DNA of 46,700 nucleotides from an uncultured Lachnospiraceae bacterium (GCA_902794825.1 CADBIU010000056.1:1-46700), one strand, 5' to 3'; counted from the stretch's first letter, positions 10,191 through 19,818 are shown. A program made the numbers and translations. The notes: generated by a model from the sequence alone, not told the origin.

Positions 10191-12032
10191 ATGAGACTGA
10201 AAGACGCGATCGCATCGCTGCAGCTTGGCAGGAAGAAGGAAGCAGAGATCCGGGAACTGTGCACTGTGTGGAGCGAGAAGGCAGACGATGGGCCGCAGGC
10301 CGTTCCGCTGCCGGAGTACCCCAGACCGCAGATGCAGCGCGCGGACTGGACCTGCCTGAATGGCTGGTGGGACTACGGATTCTTCACAGGATCTTTATCT
10401 AAGGCCGGGGCAGATCTTTCACCTGACGGGCAGATTCTGGTGCCTTTTTCCCCTGAGACGGTGCGCTCAGGAGTAAACCGCATTCTGCAGCCCGGAGAGA
10501 CTCTCTGGTACAGAAGAACAATTGAAGATCTTCATCTGCCGGAGGGCAGGCGTCTAATCCTGCACTTTGGCGCAGTGGACGAGCGCTGCACCGTTTACTG
10601 GAATGGTCAGAAAGTAGGAAGCCATCGAAACGGATACCTGTCCTTCAATTTCGACGTGACAGAATATGTGAAGCCCGGTGACAATGAACTCATAGTGTTC
10701 GTGTGGGATGACACCGATGAAGGCAATGAGTGCCGCGGCAAGCAGACCCTCAATCCCGGAGGCATGTTCTATCACGCCCAGAGCGGGATCTGGCAGACAG
10801 TTTGGATGGAGGCAGTTCCGGAGACCTACATCCGGCATATGAGGATCACGCCTTTACCCGATAGGGAGGAGGTGGAAGTGGCGCTGTGGATGTCGAAAGA
10901 TGCTAAGATGTGTCAGGGAGATGCGCCGGAGAAGAGTGACGCAGGGCAGGAAGGCCCTTCACGCCCTGACCGGGCAATTTATATTACGGTCACGGACTGC
11001 GAGGAAACATTCACTTATCCGCTGGCCTCCCGGCTTAAAGTGCGGATCCCCGTTAAGAGCCCCCGTCTCTGGAGCCCGGAACACCCGGAACTCTACGACC
11101 TGCGGATCGAGGCGGGAGAAGATGTGGTCGAGAGCTATTTTGCCATGCGATCTTTTGGCGTGGGGACGGATGAGACAGGAAAGGCCCGGCTGCTGCTGAA
11201 CGGCAAACCGTATTTCTTCAACGGAATCCTGGATCAGGGATACTGGCCTGAAAGCCTTATGACGCCGCCTGCGGACGAGGCGATGGTCTACGACATCGAG
11301 CAGATGAAGCAGCTCGGCTTCAACATGCTCCGCAAACATGTCAAAATAGAGCCCGCCCGCTGGTACTATCACTGCGACCGCCTGGGAATGGTGGTCTGGC
11401 AGGACATGGTCAACGGCGGAGGACCTGTGCAGTCACTTCTGGAAACCTATCTGCCGACGGTCATTCCCGCAGCAGGAAGAATCTTGCGCGACAACCATTA
11501 CAAGCACTTTGCCAGGGAAGACGAGAAAGCCCGGCTGCGGTTTGAGAGAGATATCGTCCGCATGATCAGGCAGCTGTACAATTTCCCCTGCGTGGGACTG
11601 TGGGTCCCTTTCAATGAGGGATGGGGCCAGTTCGATGCGCTCCGTATTACGGATATCGTCAAAAAGGCGGATCCCACAAGACCTGTGGACCATGCCAGCG
11701 GATGGTTCGATCAGGGAGGCGGAGATGTGCGCAGCGTGCACAATTACTTCCGTCCTTTGAAGGTTGAGAAAGACAACAGAGCCTTTGTGATCTCTGAATA
11801 CGGCGGAATAGGTTGCCAGATTCCGGAGCATTCCATGAGCTCTGAGGTCTACGGATATCACCAGACTTCGGCGGAGGAATTTCCCGGCGCCTTTGAGGAA
11901 ATGATGAAGACTGTTAAGGGACTTGTCTTCGATGGACTTTGCGCTGCTGTGTACACGCAGGTCTCAGATATCGAGGAGGAGACTAACGGACTTCTTACCT
12001 ATGACAGGAAAGTCAGGAAGGACTGCGTTTAG
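10191..12032 (+). CDS. Glycoside hydrolase family 2 protein (beta-galactosidase/glucuronidase-like)
   Basis: A 613-residue family 2 hydrolase. It has an N-terminal jelly-roll sugar-binding domain (WYRRTIEDLHLP, LHFGAVDERCTVYWNGQKVGSH, NPGGMFYHAQSGIWQTVWME), an immunoglobulin-like middle domain, and a TIM barrel with acid/base Glu in PFNEGWGQFD and nucleophile Glu in VISEYGGIG. ATG 10191 is chosen because GGAGG at 10176-10180 lies ten bases upstream. There is no signal peptide, so it probably acts in the cytoplasm on imported oligosaccharides or glycosides. Substrate cannot be inferred. It follows guaA by 42 bases and its 3' end overlaps the convergent EamA pseudogene by 20 bases. Confidence 0.88.
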   Translation: MRLKDAIASLQLGRKKEAEIRELCTVWSEKADDGPQAVPLPEYPRPQMQRADWTCLNGWWDYGFFTGSLSKAGADLSPDGQILVPFSPETVRSGVNRILQPGETLWYRRTIEDLHLPEGRRLILHFGAVDERCTVYWNGQKVGSHRNGYLSFNFDVTEYVKPGDNELIVFVWDDTDEGNECRGKQTLNPGGMFYHAQSGIWQTVWMEAVPETYIRHMRITPLPDREEVEVALWMSKDAKMCQGDAPEKSDAGQEGPSRPDRAIYITVTDCEETFTYPLASRLKVRIPVKSPRLWSPEHPELYDLRIEAGEDVVESYFAMRSFGVGTDETGKARLLLNGKPYFFNGILDQGYWPESLMTPPADEAMVYDIEQMKQLGFNMLRKHVKIEPARWYYHCDRLGMVVWQDMVNGGGPVQSLLETYLPTVIPAAGRILRDNHYKHFAREDEKARLRFERDIVRMIRQLYNFPCVGLWVPFNEGWGQFDALRITDIVKKADPTRPVDHASGWFDQGGGDVRSVHNYFRPLKVEKDNRAFVISEYGGIGCQIPEHSMSSEVYGYHQTSAEEFPGAFEEMMKTVKGLVFDGLCAAVYTQVSDIEEETNGLLTYDRKVRKDCV

Positions 12033-12902
12033 TCATCCAATACCATTTTCCAAACGCTGTTCCGATGATGATCGCATATCCCAGAAAGCTCCAGGCGTCC
12101 GGGATCTCACCCCACAGCAGGAAGCCGAACATCGCCGCATATACGACTTGTGAGTAGTCGAAAACGGAGATATCCCTGGCCGGCGCGTTCTGGTAAGCGG
12201 CAGTGACGGAGAGCTGCGCGATCGCCGCGGAACATCCTGCCAGGACCAGGAAGACAAACTGCTTTACAGACATAGGATGGTAGTTGAGCAGAATGTTGGG
12301 CAGCAGGATGAGCGTCGAGAACACAGAGAAGGAGAAGACGATCACCGGTCCTTTCACGCCGCTGAGGCCGAGTTTGCGGACATAGGTGTAGGCAGTTCCC
12401 GCTGTAAAGCCGCCGAGGATGGCGACCAGCGCCGGGAAGGACGCGATGCCTGCGCCCGGCTTGGCGACAAAACGCTGAGCCACTCGATCCGGTTCGGTCT
12501 CTCTTTAAGGATGAAGATAGACATCAGGATGGCAAAAAAAGGAGAGAGTTTGTTCAGGATATTTGCATCCGCGATCCGCATGTGGTCTACAGCCCAGAAA
12601 TTGCAGAGGATGCCCATTGTGCCGATGCTGCAGCGCAGGAACATATCCATCAGGCTTGTGCGGGGAATATAGAACTTTTCTCCCGAGCGCATAAGGATGA
12701 AGGCCGCAAGGAAGGCGGCGACAATGTTTCTGAAGAAAGCTTTCTGCATGGTCGGTACGTCGCCGGAGAGCCGCACGAAGACGGTCATCAGCGAGAAGAA
12801 AAAGGCTGCCGACAAGATGAACAGGATTCCCTTTGTGCGGTTGGCGGCGGGAGCAGGAGAAGCCCCTGCGGGGGCTTTTTTGTCGGGTGTTTTCGATTGC
12901 AT
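12013..12902 (-). pseudogene. EamA/DMT-family transporter, internal deletion with frameshift
   Basis: Two overlapping frames on the minus strand form one ten-helix drug/metabolite transporter. The first part (from 12902) starts MQSKTPDKKAPAG and runs through ILNKLSPFFAILMSIFILKERPNRIEW. The second part resumes as RFVAKPGAGIASFPALVAILGG and continues to the end at 12013. Family members have about eight more residues between EW and FVxKPG, so roughly 20-26 bases are missing near 12475-12485 and the frame changes. No other stop or shift is present. Function would have been export or uptake of a small metabolite. Confidence 0.8.
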
Positions 12903-13006
12903 ATATTTGCCTCGTTTAAATACAGACCAGGTTGTTTACAATGTTTTGTCCACGTAATTATAGCGCAGGAACGAACAAAAGAGTACTGCAAAACAGAGAT
13001 TCACGC

Positions 13007-13035
13007 TTGACTGGAATAATAAGAAGTGATACGGT
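13007..13035 (+). promoter_or_regulatory. Possible sigma-A promoter for the pheA-aroB-aroF cluster
   Basis: TTGACT at 13007-13012, a 17-base spacer and TACGGT at 13030-13035. The -35 box is good and the -10 box poor. No T-box, trp-like leader peptide or terminator/antiterminator was seen in the 211-base gap. Confidence 0.3.
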
Positions 13036-13113
13036 CGACATGTTAACGGTTTAAAGTGCTAAATAACGGGCGCTCAGGCGTCTGCAGACAGGAGAAGACA
13101 GGTCGACGAGGAG

Positions 13114-14178
13114 ATGGCGAAGCTTTTTGTAAAGCGCATGGAAGCCGTCAGATCGATCGCTGCGTATAAGAAAGAGAGAGGGATTCCGATCGAGGATAAA
13201 GATCAGGAGGCCAGAGTTATTAAGGGCAGGAGCGCTCTGGTGGAGGATCCGGAACTGCGTTCTTTCTACGTGAATTTCCTGCAGGATACGATGGATGTCA
13301 GCAAGCGCTGGCAGCACTATCTGATGAAAGGCCTCAGGGTAGCTTACAGCGGCGTGGAGGGCGCGTTTGCGCACATTGCCGCGGGGCGCATTTTCCCTGA
13401 CGGCGAGCTGGAATCTTATCCGTCCTTCGAGTCAGCGTACGAAGCCGTGGAAAAGGGAGAATGCGATGTTGCGGTGCTGCCCATCGAGAACAGTTTCGCC
13501 GGCGAAGTCGGACAGGTGCTGGACCTGATGTTCTCCGGAGATCTGTATGTGAACGGTGTATACGACCTGTCGATCAACCAGAATCTTCTGGGGCTTCCCG
13601 GAACTGATGTTTCCGGGATCAGGACTGTGTACAGCCATCCTCAGGCAATTTCTCAGTGCAGGTCATACATCCGCAAGCACGGCTTTGACGCGGTCAGTAT
13701 GGCCAACACGGCTCTGGCAGCCCAGAAAGTGGCCCAGGACGGAGACCGCAGCGCAGCGGCCATTGCCAGTGAAGAGACCGCCGATCTCTATGGACTGCAG
13801 ATCCTGGATCACGATATCAACGAGAGCAAGGTGAACACGACCCGCTTCGCGGTATTTTCAAGGGTAGAGACCAAGATGGCGATCAGGAAAGACGCAGGCG
13901 CGTTCCTGCTTCTGTTCACCGTCAAGGATGAGGCCGGCGGCCTTGCCAAAGCGGTCAATGTGATCAGTGCCTACAATTTTAACATGCGCGTATTGCGCTC
14001 ACGTCCCATGAAAGACCTTCCGTGGCATTACTATTTTTACGCGGAAGTGGAGGGAGATGACTCCTCCGAGAACGGCAGGCGCATGATCAGCGCGCTCCGC
14101 GGAACCTGCCCGGGGCTCAAGGTCGTCGGGCGCTATACAGCGACATCAAATATACAACAGGGAGGAGAGTCGATATGA
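13114..14178 (+). CDS. pheA: Bifunctional chorismate mutase/prephenate dehydratase (P-protein), chorismate mutase end incomplete
   Basis: A 354-residue protein for phenylalanine synthesis. Residues 1-70 are an AroQ-type chorismate mutase (LFVKRMEAVRSIAAYKKERGIPIEDKDQE). The prephenate dehydratase domain follows (VAYSGVEGAFAHIAA, DVAVLPIENSFAGEV, and the catalytic TRF in VNTTRFAVFSR). A C-terminal ACT domain for phenylalanine feedback includes LRSRPMKDLPWHYYFYAEVEG. The start is doubtful: ATG 13114 falls inside the first mutase helix and has GAGGAG directly adjacent rather than spaced. The frame is open back to TAA at 13060 without ATG, GTG or TTG, reading QVDEE just before the ATG. The first ~12 residues, including the conserved N-terminal Arg, appear lost or out of frame. 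It overlaps aroB by four bases. Confidence 0.88.
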   Translation: MAKLFVKRMEAVRSIAAYKKERGIPIEDKDQEARVIKGRSALVEDPELRSFYVNFLQDTMDVSKRWQHYLMKGLRVAYSGVEGAFAHIAAGRIFPDGELESYPSFESAYEAVEKGECDVAVLPIENSFAGEVGQVLDLMFSGDLYVNGVYDLSINQNLLGLPGTDVSGIRTVYSHPQAISQCRSYIRKHGFDAVSMANTALAAQKVAQDGDRSAAAIASEETADLYGLQILDHDINESKVNTTRFAVFSRVETKMAIRKDAGAFLLLFTVKDEAGGLAKAVNVISAYNFNMRVLRSRPMKDLPWHYYFYAEVEGDDSSENGRRMISALRGTCPGLKVVGRYTATSNIQQGGESI

Positions 14179-15188
14179 TCATCCGAATGGAACTCGGAGA
14201 TTCGAGCTACGATATAGTGCTGGAGAGAGGATGCCTTCAGAAGGCGGGGGAACAATTAAACCTCGACAGGAAGGTATTCATTCTCACCGACGACGGCGTG
14301 CCGGCGCAGTATGCGCAGACAGTCGCTGACCAGTGCAAAGAGCCGCATATCCACACTGTACCTCAGGGGGAAGGAAGCAAGAGCTTCGCTGTTTTGGAAG
14401 AACTTCTGATTAAGATGATGGAACTCGGCTTTACCCGCGGAGACTGTGTCTGTTCCGTCGGAGGAGGCGTCGTGGGAGACCTGGGCGGCTTCACAGCGGC
14501 ATGCTATATGCGGGGGATCGACTTTTACAACATTCCGACTACGATCCTGTCCCAGGTGGACAGCTCGATAGGCGGCAAAACAGCGATCAACCTCGCAGGC
14601 GTCAAGAACATCGTGGGCGCTTTCTGGCAGCCGAAAAAGGTGCTGATCGATCCCGATACGCTCGATACTCTCGCTGACCGCCAGAAGTCCAGCGGCCTCG
14701 CGGAGGCTGTAAAGGCAGGGCTGATCGCTGATCCGGAGCTCTTCGCGATGTTCGAGGACTTCGCGAATACAAGGGCGCCTCTGGACCTTGAGAAGATCAT
14801 CGCTGCGTCCCTGATCGTCAAGAAAACCGTCGTGGAACAGGACGAGCGCGAGAGCGGCCTGCGCAAAATATTGAATTTCGGCCACACCATCGGCCACGGG
14901 ATAGAGAGCGTCACCGGCCTTCTGCACGGAGAATGCGTCGCGATGGGTATGATCCCCATGTGCTCTCCGGCAGTGAGATCCCGCCTGCTTCCTGTGCTCG
15001 GAGCGCTGCACCTTCCCGCCAGGGTCCACGCGGATCCCGAGGAAGTCTATCATGCTGTGCTGCACGACAAGAAGATGGGAGACGGCTATGTCAGCGTAGT
15101 GAGTGTCGACAGTATCGGCAGTTATAAAATACAGAAGGTCGATCCCGCTGTGCTCCGCTACGGTATTGATGTAGTGGTGAGGCTCTGA
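14175..15188 (+). CDS. aroB: 3-dehydroquinate synthase
   Basis: A 337-residue NAD- and metal-dependent enzyme of the shikimate pathway (DAHP to 3-dehydroquinate). It has the NAD-binding GGGVVGDLGGFTAACYMRG, the PTTILSQVDSSIGGKTAIN segment, and metal ligands in GLAEAVKAG, NFGHTIGHGIES and LLHGECVAMGM. ATG 14175 overlaps the pheA stop (ATGA), with GGGAGGAG upstream, so the two are translationally coupled. The C-terminal domain is slightly shorter than usual but unbroken. Confidence 0.95.
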   Translation: MIIRMELGDSSYDIVLERGCLQKAGEQLNLDRKVFILTDDGVPAQYAQTVADQCKEPHIHTVPQGEGSKSFAVLEELLIKMMELGFTRGDCVCSVGGGVVGDLGGFTAACYMRGIDFYNIPTTILSQVDSSIGGKTAINLAGVKNIVGAFWQPKKVLIDPDTLDTLADRQKSSGLAEAVKAGLIADPELFAMFEDFANTRAPLDLEKIIAASLIVKKTVVEQDERESGLRKILNFGHTIGHGIESVTGLLHGECVAMGMIPMCSPAVRSRLLPVLGALHLPARVHADPEEVYHAVLHDKKMGDGYVSVVSVDSIGSYKIQKVDPAVLRYGIDVVVRL

Positions 15189-15227
15189 CGCGGATACACG
15201 CTGCTATGCGAATAGGAGAATAGAATT

Positions 15228-16259
15228 ATGATGTACATGGATTTCAAGCGCAAACTCCCGATCCCTATGGAGACCAAGGAGATGTATCCTCTGACCGGCG
15301 ACATGGCTGAGACAGTGGAGAGAACAGTCACAGAGCTCAAAGCGATCTTCTCCGGCGACAGCGAAAAGCTCGCCCTGATCATCGGGCCCTGCTCGGCTGA
15401 CAACGAGGAGAGCGTCATTGACTATATATCCAGGCTTATGCCTCTGCGGGAACAGGTGAAGGACAAGATCCTCATTGTCCCCCGCATTTACACGAACAAG
15501 CCCCGGACGACCGGCGAAGGCTACAAGGGGCTGGTCCACCAGCCGGATCCCAACGCGCAGCCCGATCTCTTTAAGGGGATCATTGCCACACGCGAACTGC
15601 ACATGCGCGCGGTGAAGGAGACAGGATTTGTATGCGCGGACGAGATGCTCTATCCGGAGAACCACAAATATCTGGACGACCTTCTGGGCTATGTGGCGGT
15701 CGGCGCCCGCAGCGTGGAGGACCAGCAGCACAGACTGACTGCCAGCGCAATTGAGTGCCCTGTCGGTATGAAGAACCCCACCAGCGGGGACCTGACTGTC
15801 ATGATGAACAGTATTTTGGCAGCACAGCACGAGCACGATTTCATCTACCGCGGCTGGGAGGGCCATTCCTACGGTAATCCCTTCGCGCACGCGATCCTCA
15901 GAGGATATGTGAACAGACAGGGTGTCTCACACCCTAACTATCACTACGAGGACCTGCTCTATCTCTCGGATCTTTACAAGAAATGGGAGCTGAAGAATCC
16001 CGCCGTCGTGGTCGACTGCAACCACGCCAACAGTGGAAAGAAGCCCTTCGAGCAGGCGCGCATCCTCAAGGAAGTTCTGCATTCCTGCCGCTACAACCCG
16101 AAGGTAAAGAAGCTCGTGAAGGGCTTTATGGTGGAGAGCTACATAGAAGACGGAAATCAGCCGGTCGACGGCGGCGTGTACGGAAAGAGCATTACAGACG
16201 CATGTATCGGGTGGAAGAAGACGGAGAAACTGATTTACGATATGGCGGAACTACTGTGA
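15228..16259 (+). CDS. aroF: 3-deoxy-7-phosphoheptulonate (DAHP) synthase, type I AroFGH
   Basis: A 343-residue first enzyme of the shikimate pathway (PEP plus erythrose 4-phosphate). Motifs: IIGPCSADN, YTNKPRTTGEGYKGL, VGARSVEDQQHR and VDCNHANSGKKPFEQA. AGGAG at 15214-15218 precedes ATG 15228. With pheA and aroB it forms a cluster committing carbon to phenylalanine. I cannot assign the feedback specificity (Phe, Tyr or Trp) from sequence alone, though the neighbouring pheA suggests Phe. Confidence 0.95.
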   Translation: MMYMDFKRKLPIPMETKEMYPLTGDMAETVERTVTELKAIFSGDSEKLALIIGPCSADNEESVIDYISRLMPLREQVKDKILIVPRIYTNKPRTTGEGYKGLVHQPDPNAQPDLFKGIIATRELHMRAVKETGFVCADEMLYPENHKYLDDLLGYVAVGARSVEDQQHRLTASAIECPVGMKNPTSGDLTVMMNSILAAQHEHDFIYRGWEGHSYGNPFAHAILRGYVNRQGVSHPNYHYEDLLYLSDLYKKWELKNPAVVVDCNHANSGKKPFEQARILKEVLHSCRYNPKVKKLVKGFMVESYIEDGNQPVDGGVYGKSITDACIGWKKTEKLIYDMAELL

Positions 16260-16337
16260 TTTACGCGCTGATTGCGCTAAAATAATAATATGCGCAGGCC
16301 CTGTACGGGTCCGGAAGCGAATACAAATAATAATCAG

Positions 16338-16370
16338 GCCGGCCAAAGCCGGCAGGTGCCGCGAGGGCAC
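16338..16370 (+). promoter_or_regulatory. Two small hairpins in the DUF937 leader
   Basis: GCCGGC-CAAA-GCCGGC (16338-16353) and GTGCC-GCGAG-GGCAC (16356-16370) lie just before the AGGAGGGAGG ribosome site. They may protect the message or affect translation; neither has a T run. Confidence 0.3.
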
Positions 16371-16385
16371 AGGAGGGAGGATTTT

Positions 16386-16931
16386 ATGAATCTGCTTGGT
16401 TTACTGATGGCTGCTATGACAACGAAGAATGCTTTGGGACAGATTGCTAAGAAGACCGGTCTCTCTGAGAAGCAGATCAAAAAGCTTATGATGATCGCGA
16501 TCCCGATCCTGATCAAATACCTGACCAAGAACGCTTCATCAGGCGACGGCGCGCATTCTCTTTTAGGAGCTCTTGCCCAGCACAACAACAAAGAGGATAT
16601 GGGCATTCAGCTTAAGGACGCCGATGAGAAAGACGGCCACAAGATCATTGGCCACATCCTCGGCAAGAAGGAGGAAACTGTCACACAGAATCTCTCTGCT
16701 CAGTCCGGTCTGACCCAGGAGCAGGTCAACCAGATCCTGGCTATCATGGCGCCCGCGATCCTCAGCGGCGTCTCCGAGGCTGCATCTAACAACAAGCCCG
16801 CCGCGCAGTCCGCAGCACCCGGCATCTTCAGCGCTCTTCTGGGAACAGGCGCCCAGGTCCAGGCTGAGGAGAAGGATGACGCCATCAACGGCACAGCGCT
16901 TCTTCAGGCACTGCTGAATGCGAGAAAGTAA
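16386..16931 (+). CDS. DUF937 domain protein
   Basis: A protein of 181 residues from ATG 16386, preceded by GGAGGGAGG. It is almost wholly helical. The N-terminal DUF937 region (LLGLLMAAMTTKNALGQIAKKTGLSEKQIKKLMMIAIPILIKYLTKN) repeats in weaker form in the second half (QNLSAQSGLTQEQVNQILAIMAPAILSGVSEA). This is the two-helix-bundle repeat of the family, whose function is unknown. No signal peptide or membrane helix is seen. A 25-residue hydrophobic peptide gene follows 15 bases later. Confidence 0.75.
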   Translation: MNLLGLLMAAMTTKNALGQIAKKTGLSEKQIKKLMMIAIPILIKYLTKNASSGDGAHSLLGALAQHNNKEDMGIQLKDADEKDGHKIIGHILGKKEETVTQNLSAQSGLTQEQVNQILAIMAPAILSGVSEAASNNKPAAQSAAPGIFSALLGTGAQVQAEEKDDAINGTALLQALLNARK

Positions 16932-16946
16932 GCCGGGGACAATGAG

Positions 16947-17024
16947 ATGAATAAGAAGATGTTCTGGATCCTGATAGGATTCATCCTGATCCTGCAGATC
17001 CCCCTCTTTCTGATGATGCACTGA
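16947..17024 (+). CDS. Small hydrophobic peptide, 25 residues
   Basis: ATG 16947 to TGA 17024 encodes MNKKMFWILIGFILILQIP followed by LFLMMH: two lysines and then one continuous membrane-spanning stretch, the form of a genuine single-pass small protein. GGGGAC lies 10-15 bases upstream. It sits between the DUF937 gene and that operon's terminator, so it would be co-transcribed. Function unknown. Confidence 0.5.
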   Translation: MNKKMFWILIGFILILQIPLFLMMH

Positions 17025-17044
17025 AAAAAGGGGCTGAAATATAT

Positions 17045-17101
17045 AAAAAAGACCGGTCAGCGGCAGTTCATGTGCCGCCGGCCGGTCTTTTAAGCTTTCC
17101 A
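17045..17101. terminator. Bidirectional terminator
   Basis: AAAAAAGACCGG-TC-AGCGGCA pairs with TGCCGC-CGG-CCGGTCTTTT, flanked by A and T runs. It serves the DUF937 side (plus) and the convergent sucrose hydrolase remnant (minus). Confidence 0.8.
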
Positions 17102-17107
17102 GATTAA

Positions 17108-18672
17108 TTACACGATCACGTCAAATTTCTCGATATTGTGGAAGGCCGCGCTGCCGTCTTCAGCGAAGAAGCGGACATCGGTGTCCTCAGGATCGGGGTA
17201 TACGTTTGCGGTCATCACATGTCTGCCTCCGTCGATGAAGACTTCCAGTGAGCTGACGTCGAGCAGCATCTCCAGTTCGATGGATTCCGGGCTGTCGATG
17301 TCCAGCTTGCGGACATTTACATCGTCCTCACTGCCGGTGAAAGGAATGCCGGACTTGCTGCGGTCGATAGCGAGAACGCCCTCTTCGCGGTCAAAATATA
17401 CTACGGTTTCATGCTCCTCCCCTGCAAAGAGTTTGACGCCGGCGCGGTCAGCAGTGCCCGGCTCCAAAGTCAGGCGGATCCTCGCGACTGTTCCGCTGAT
17501 GCCCTTGACTGATACTTCACTTCCGGTGACGGAGAGGGACTGGCAGGTTACCTTGTTCCGACAGAATCTGTCGAGCTCCCTTGCCGGTTTCTGGATCAGA
17601 CAGTCTCCGTCCATGCTGAGCTCTCTGGGGAAAGAATAGGTGCCTGCCCAGCCTTCGGCCTGGGTGGGGTAGTTGCGGTCCCACATTTCTTTCCAGGAGA
17701 TCATGATATAGCGCCCGTCGGGCATGTGCAGGCTCTGCGCTGCGTAGAAGTCGAAGCCGTTGTCGAGTTCTCCGATCTTCTTAAGATCGAAGCGGCCGGT
17801 CTCAAAGTCCAGTTTTCCCAGAAGGTATAGTCCGGAGTGGACATTCTGGAAGTGGTTGTCCATCTGAGGCAGGTTCTGGGGGCTGGTAAGTATGACTTCC
17901 TTTCCGTCGATCACCAGATAGTCCGGACAAACTCCGGCTGCCTGTGAAGCAGATGTCCCACATATTCCCACTTCATCAGGTCGCGGCTCCTGCACAGAAT
18001 GAGGTTTCCGAAACCTGCATCAGCAGGCTCTATGCCAAAGACATCGTCCAGAGAAGGAGACTGCCCCTTATGACTGACGCCCACATGCTGAGCTCCGTCC
18101 ACCTCTACGTAACGGAGAGAGGAAGAGGGGGCGTGTTTGTCCCATTTTGAGGTGCGCTCATCGAGTTCTTCCTTGCTCGCATTCAGATCGAGCACGCGCG
18201 CGCCTGCGATGAAGTAGTACCAGCCGTCTTTTTTAAAGAGGCGGGGATCCCTGAAATCCAGAGGGGACACTTCTTTGCTGAGCATGTCAGCGGTCAGGAT
18301 GGGATTGGATTCGTTTTTGGTAAATGTGACACCGCCGTCCTCAGATACTGCCAGGCACTGTCTCTGAAGTGTAGGCTGCGCGGCGGTGTACATCAGGTAC
18401 AGTTTGCCGTCCTTCTCGATGACAGATCCGGAGCAGCAGCCGCAGATGACTTCATAGTCCCGGTCCGGGACAAGAGCGACCGGGAGTACATCCCAGTGTA
18501 CGAAGTCATTAGTTGTGAAATGGCCCCAGTGCATGGTGCCCCACGCGGGTTTATGGGGGTAATGCTGGAAGAAGAGGTGCGCTTTGCCGTTATAATAGAT
18601 GGTTCCGTTAGGATCGTTGGACCAGCCCGAAGGCACGGACGCGTGATAAAGGGGTCTGTAACTCTTGCTCAT
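17108..18672 (-). pseudogene. Sucrose-6-phosphate hydrolase (GH32), internal deletion removing the ECPD region
   Basis: The gene starts on the minus strand at 18672 with AGGAGGAAAT before ATG. The first frame has the GH32 nucleophile motif WSNDPNG and the RDP motif DFRDPRLFKKDGWYYF, then breaks after HLLHRQPEF. The second frame resumes at VCPDYLVIDGKEVILTSPQ and runs through the C-terminal beta-sandwich (LEVFIDGGRHVMTANVYP) to 17108. Family members have several residues and the acid/base Glu (ECPD) at the break; here the Glu is replaced by Val or lost. The junction near 17920-17935 reads CCGGAGTTTGTCCGGAC, with CCGGA on both sides. The enzyme would be inactive. Confidence 0.82.
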
Positions 18673-18720
18673 ATTTCCTCCTGTTAGAGTTTGTCAGTGG
18701 GTTCCGGATTTCCGGCAGTA

Positions 18721-19818
18721 TCAATAGTGGATCACATTTTCCTCGCTTCGGATCCTTGCGAGCACCGGAGCCGCCTCCGGGCTTTCAAAATAGCGGAGAG
18801 TGCTGTCCGGCACCAGACCGCTCAGTTCATCAAAGCGCCCTTCTTTGAGCAGCTGTCTTACGGTGGAGGCGCTGATAGCCTTTCCGCCGGAAGACGATCC
18901 GGCCGGCGCTTCCTTTCGAGGAACGACAACGCAGGCGACGCCCGCCTTGGGAAGTTCTTCCTGCATGATCCTGTTGTAGATGCCGGTCACAAGGCTTGTG
19001 GGCTCCTCGCCGACGTAGCGGACGCCGATGTTCAGGGCCGATGCTATTTTGGCAAAGACCTGCAGGTCCAGGTAGGCGTGGCTCTCGATGACCGCGGTCT
19101 CATCCTTCTGAAAATAGCTCGGAAAGGTGGCGCTGCTGATGACGTAGGGGCCGCTCTCGTGGTAAATGAGGTTGGGCAGGTGAGCGGTGCCCTCCATGAT
19201 CAGGCGCTTGCGGACGGCGAAAGGTACCAGGGAAGCATCCTCGCTGACCATAAAGAGGTGCACGAGGTCGTTCTCGGCACAGGCCTTCTCCACAAGGTAG
19301 AGGTGACCGTTTGTGAACGGATTGGCGTTCATGACCAGCGCTGCGGTGCGGGAAGCGGCGGGTGTCGGTGCTGCCTTAGCTGCGAGGACCTTGGCAGTCT
19401 CACGCTTCAGGCCATCCAGGTAGTCAGCAAAACCGGTGCGCCGGTTCTCCATGAAGACGATGCGATCCTCGATGCGGACGATCTCGTGGAACCCGAGATC
19501 GCCGAAGAACTTTGCGGAGTCGCATTTCGTGTAGAGAAACAGGTGCATGTTCCCGCGGCTGTACTGGTAAGAGATCAGATGGGAGACGATCGCGTTCATG
19601 AGGCCTTCGCCCTGGTGAGCGCTGCTGACTGCCATACAGCGCAGCGTGTTGCCAAAGCAGCTGCCGGTAGCAATGATGTTCATGTCGTCATCGTACATGC
19701 CGCATGTGTAATCAAGGTTTCCATCCCTGCGGATCCCCTCGGCCAGGAGCAGTTTGTCGACCTGGTCGTTGGAGTAACGGTCTGTGGGATAAATCTGGGA
19801 AATTCCGTATTCGGACAT
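18721..19818 (-). CDS. citC: [Citrate (pro-3S)-lyase] ligase
   Basis: A protein of 365 residues. It attaches acetate to the citrate lyase acyl carrier prosthetic group using ATP. An N-terminal GNAT-like region (GEGLMNAIVSHLISYQYSRG) is followed by a cytidylyltransferase-type nucleotide-binding domain with the HxGH-like PFTNGHLYLVEKA and a C-terminal GKAISASTVRQLL motif. The start at 19818 has AAAGGATC nine bases upstream; an ATG twelve codons earlier lacks a site. No citD, citE, citF, citX or citG is in the window, so it is either an orphan or works with distant genes. Confidence 0.88.
   Translation of the reverse strand: MSEYGISQIYPTDRYSNDQVDKLLLAEGIRRDGNLDYTCGMYDDDMNIIATGSCFGNTLRCMAVSSAHQGEGLMNAIVSHLISYQYSRGNMHLFLYTKCDSAKFFGDLGFHEIVRIEDRIVFMENRRTGFADYLDGLKRETAKVLAAKAAPTPAASRTAALVMNANPFTNGHLYLVEKACAENDLVHLFMVSEDASLVPFAVRKRLIMEGTAHLPNLIYHESGPYVISSATFPSYFQKDETAVIESHAYLDLQVFAKIASALNIGVRYVGEEPTSLVTGIYNRIMQEELPKAGVACVVVPRKEAPAGSSSGGKAISASTVRQLLKEGRFDELSGLVPDSTLRYFESPEAAPVLARIRSEENVIHY

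Noticed and set aside
18721-19818. Citrate lyase gene cluster
   Set aside because: Only citC is present; neighbours are a GH32 remnant and a divergent GNAT gene, with no lyase subunits.
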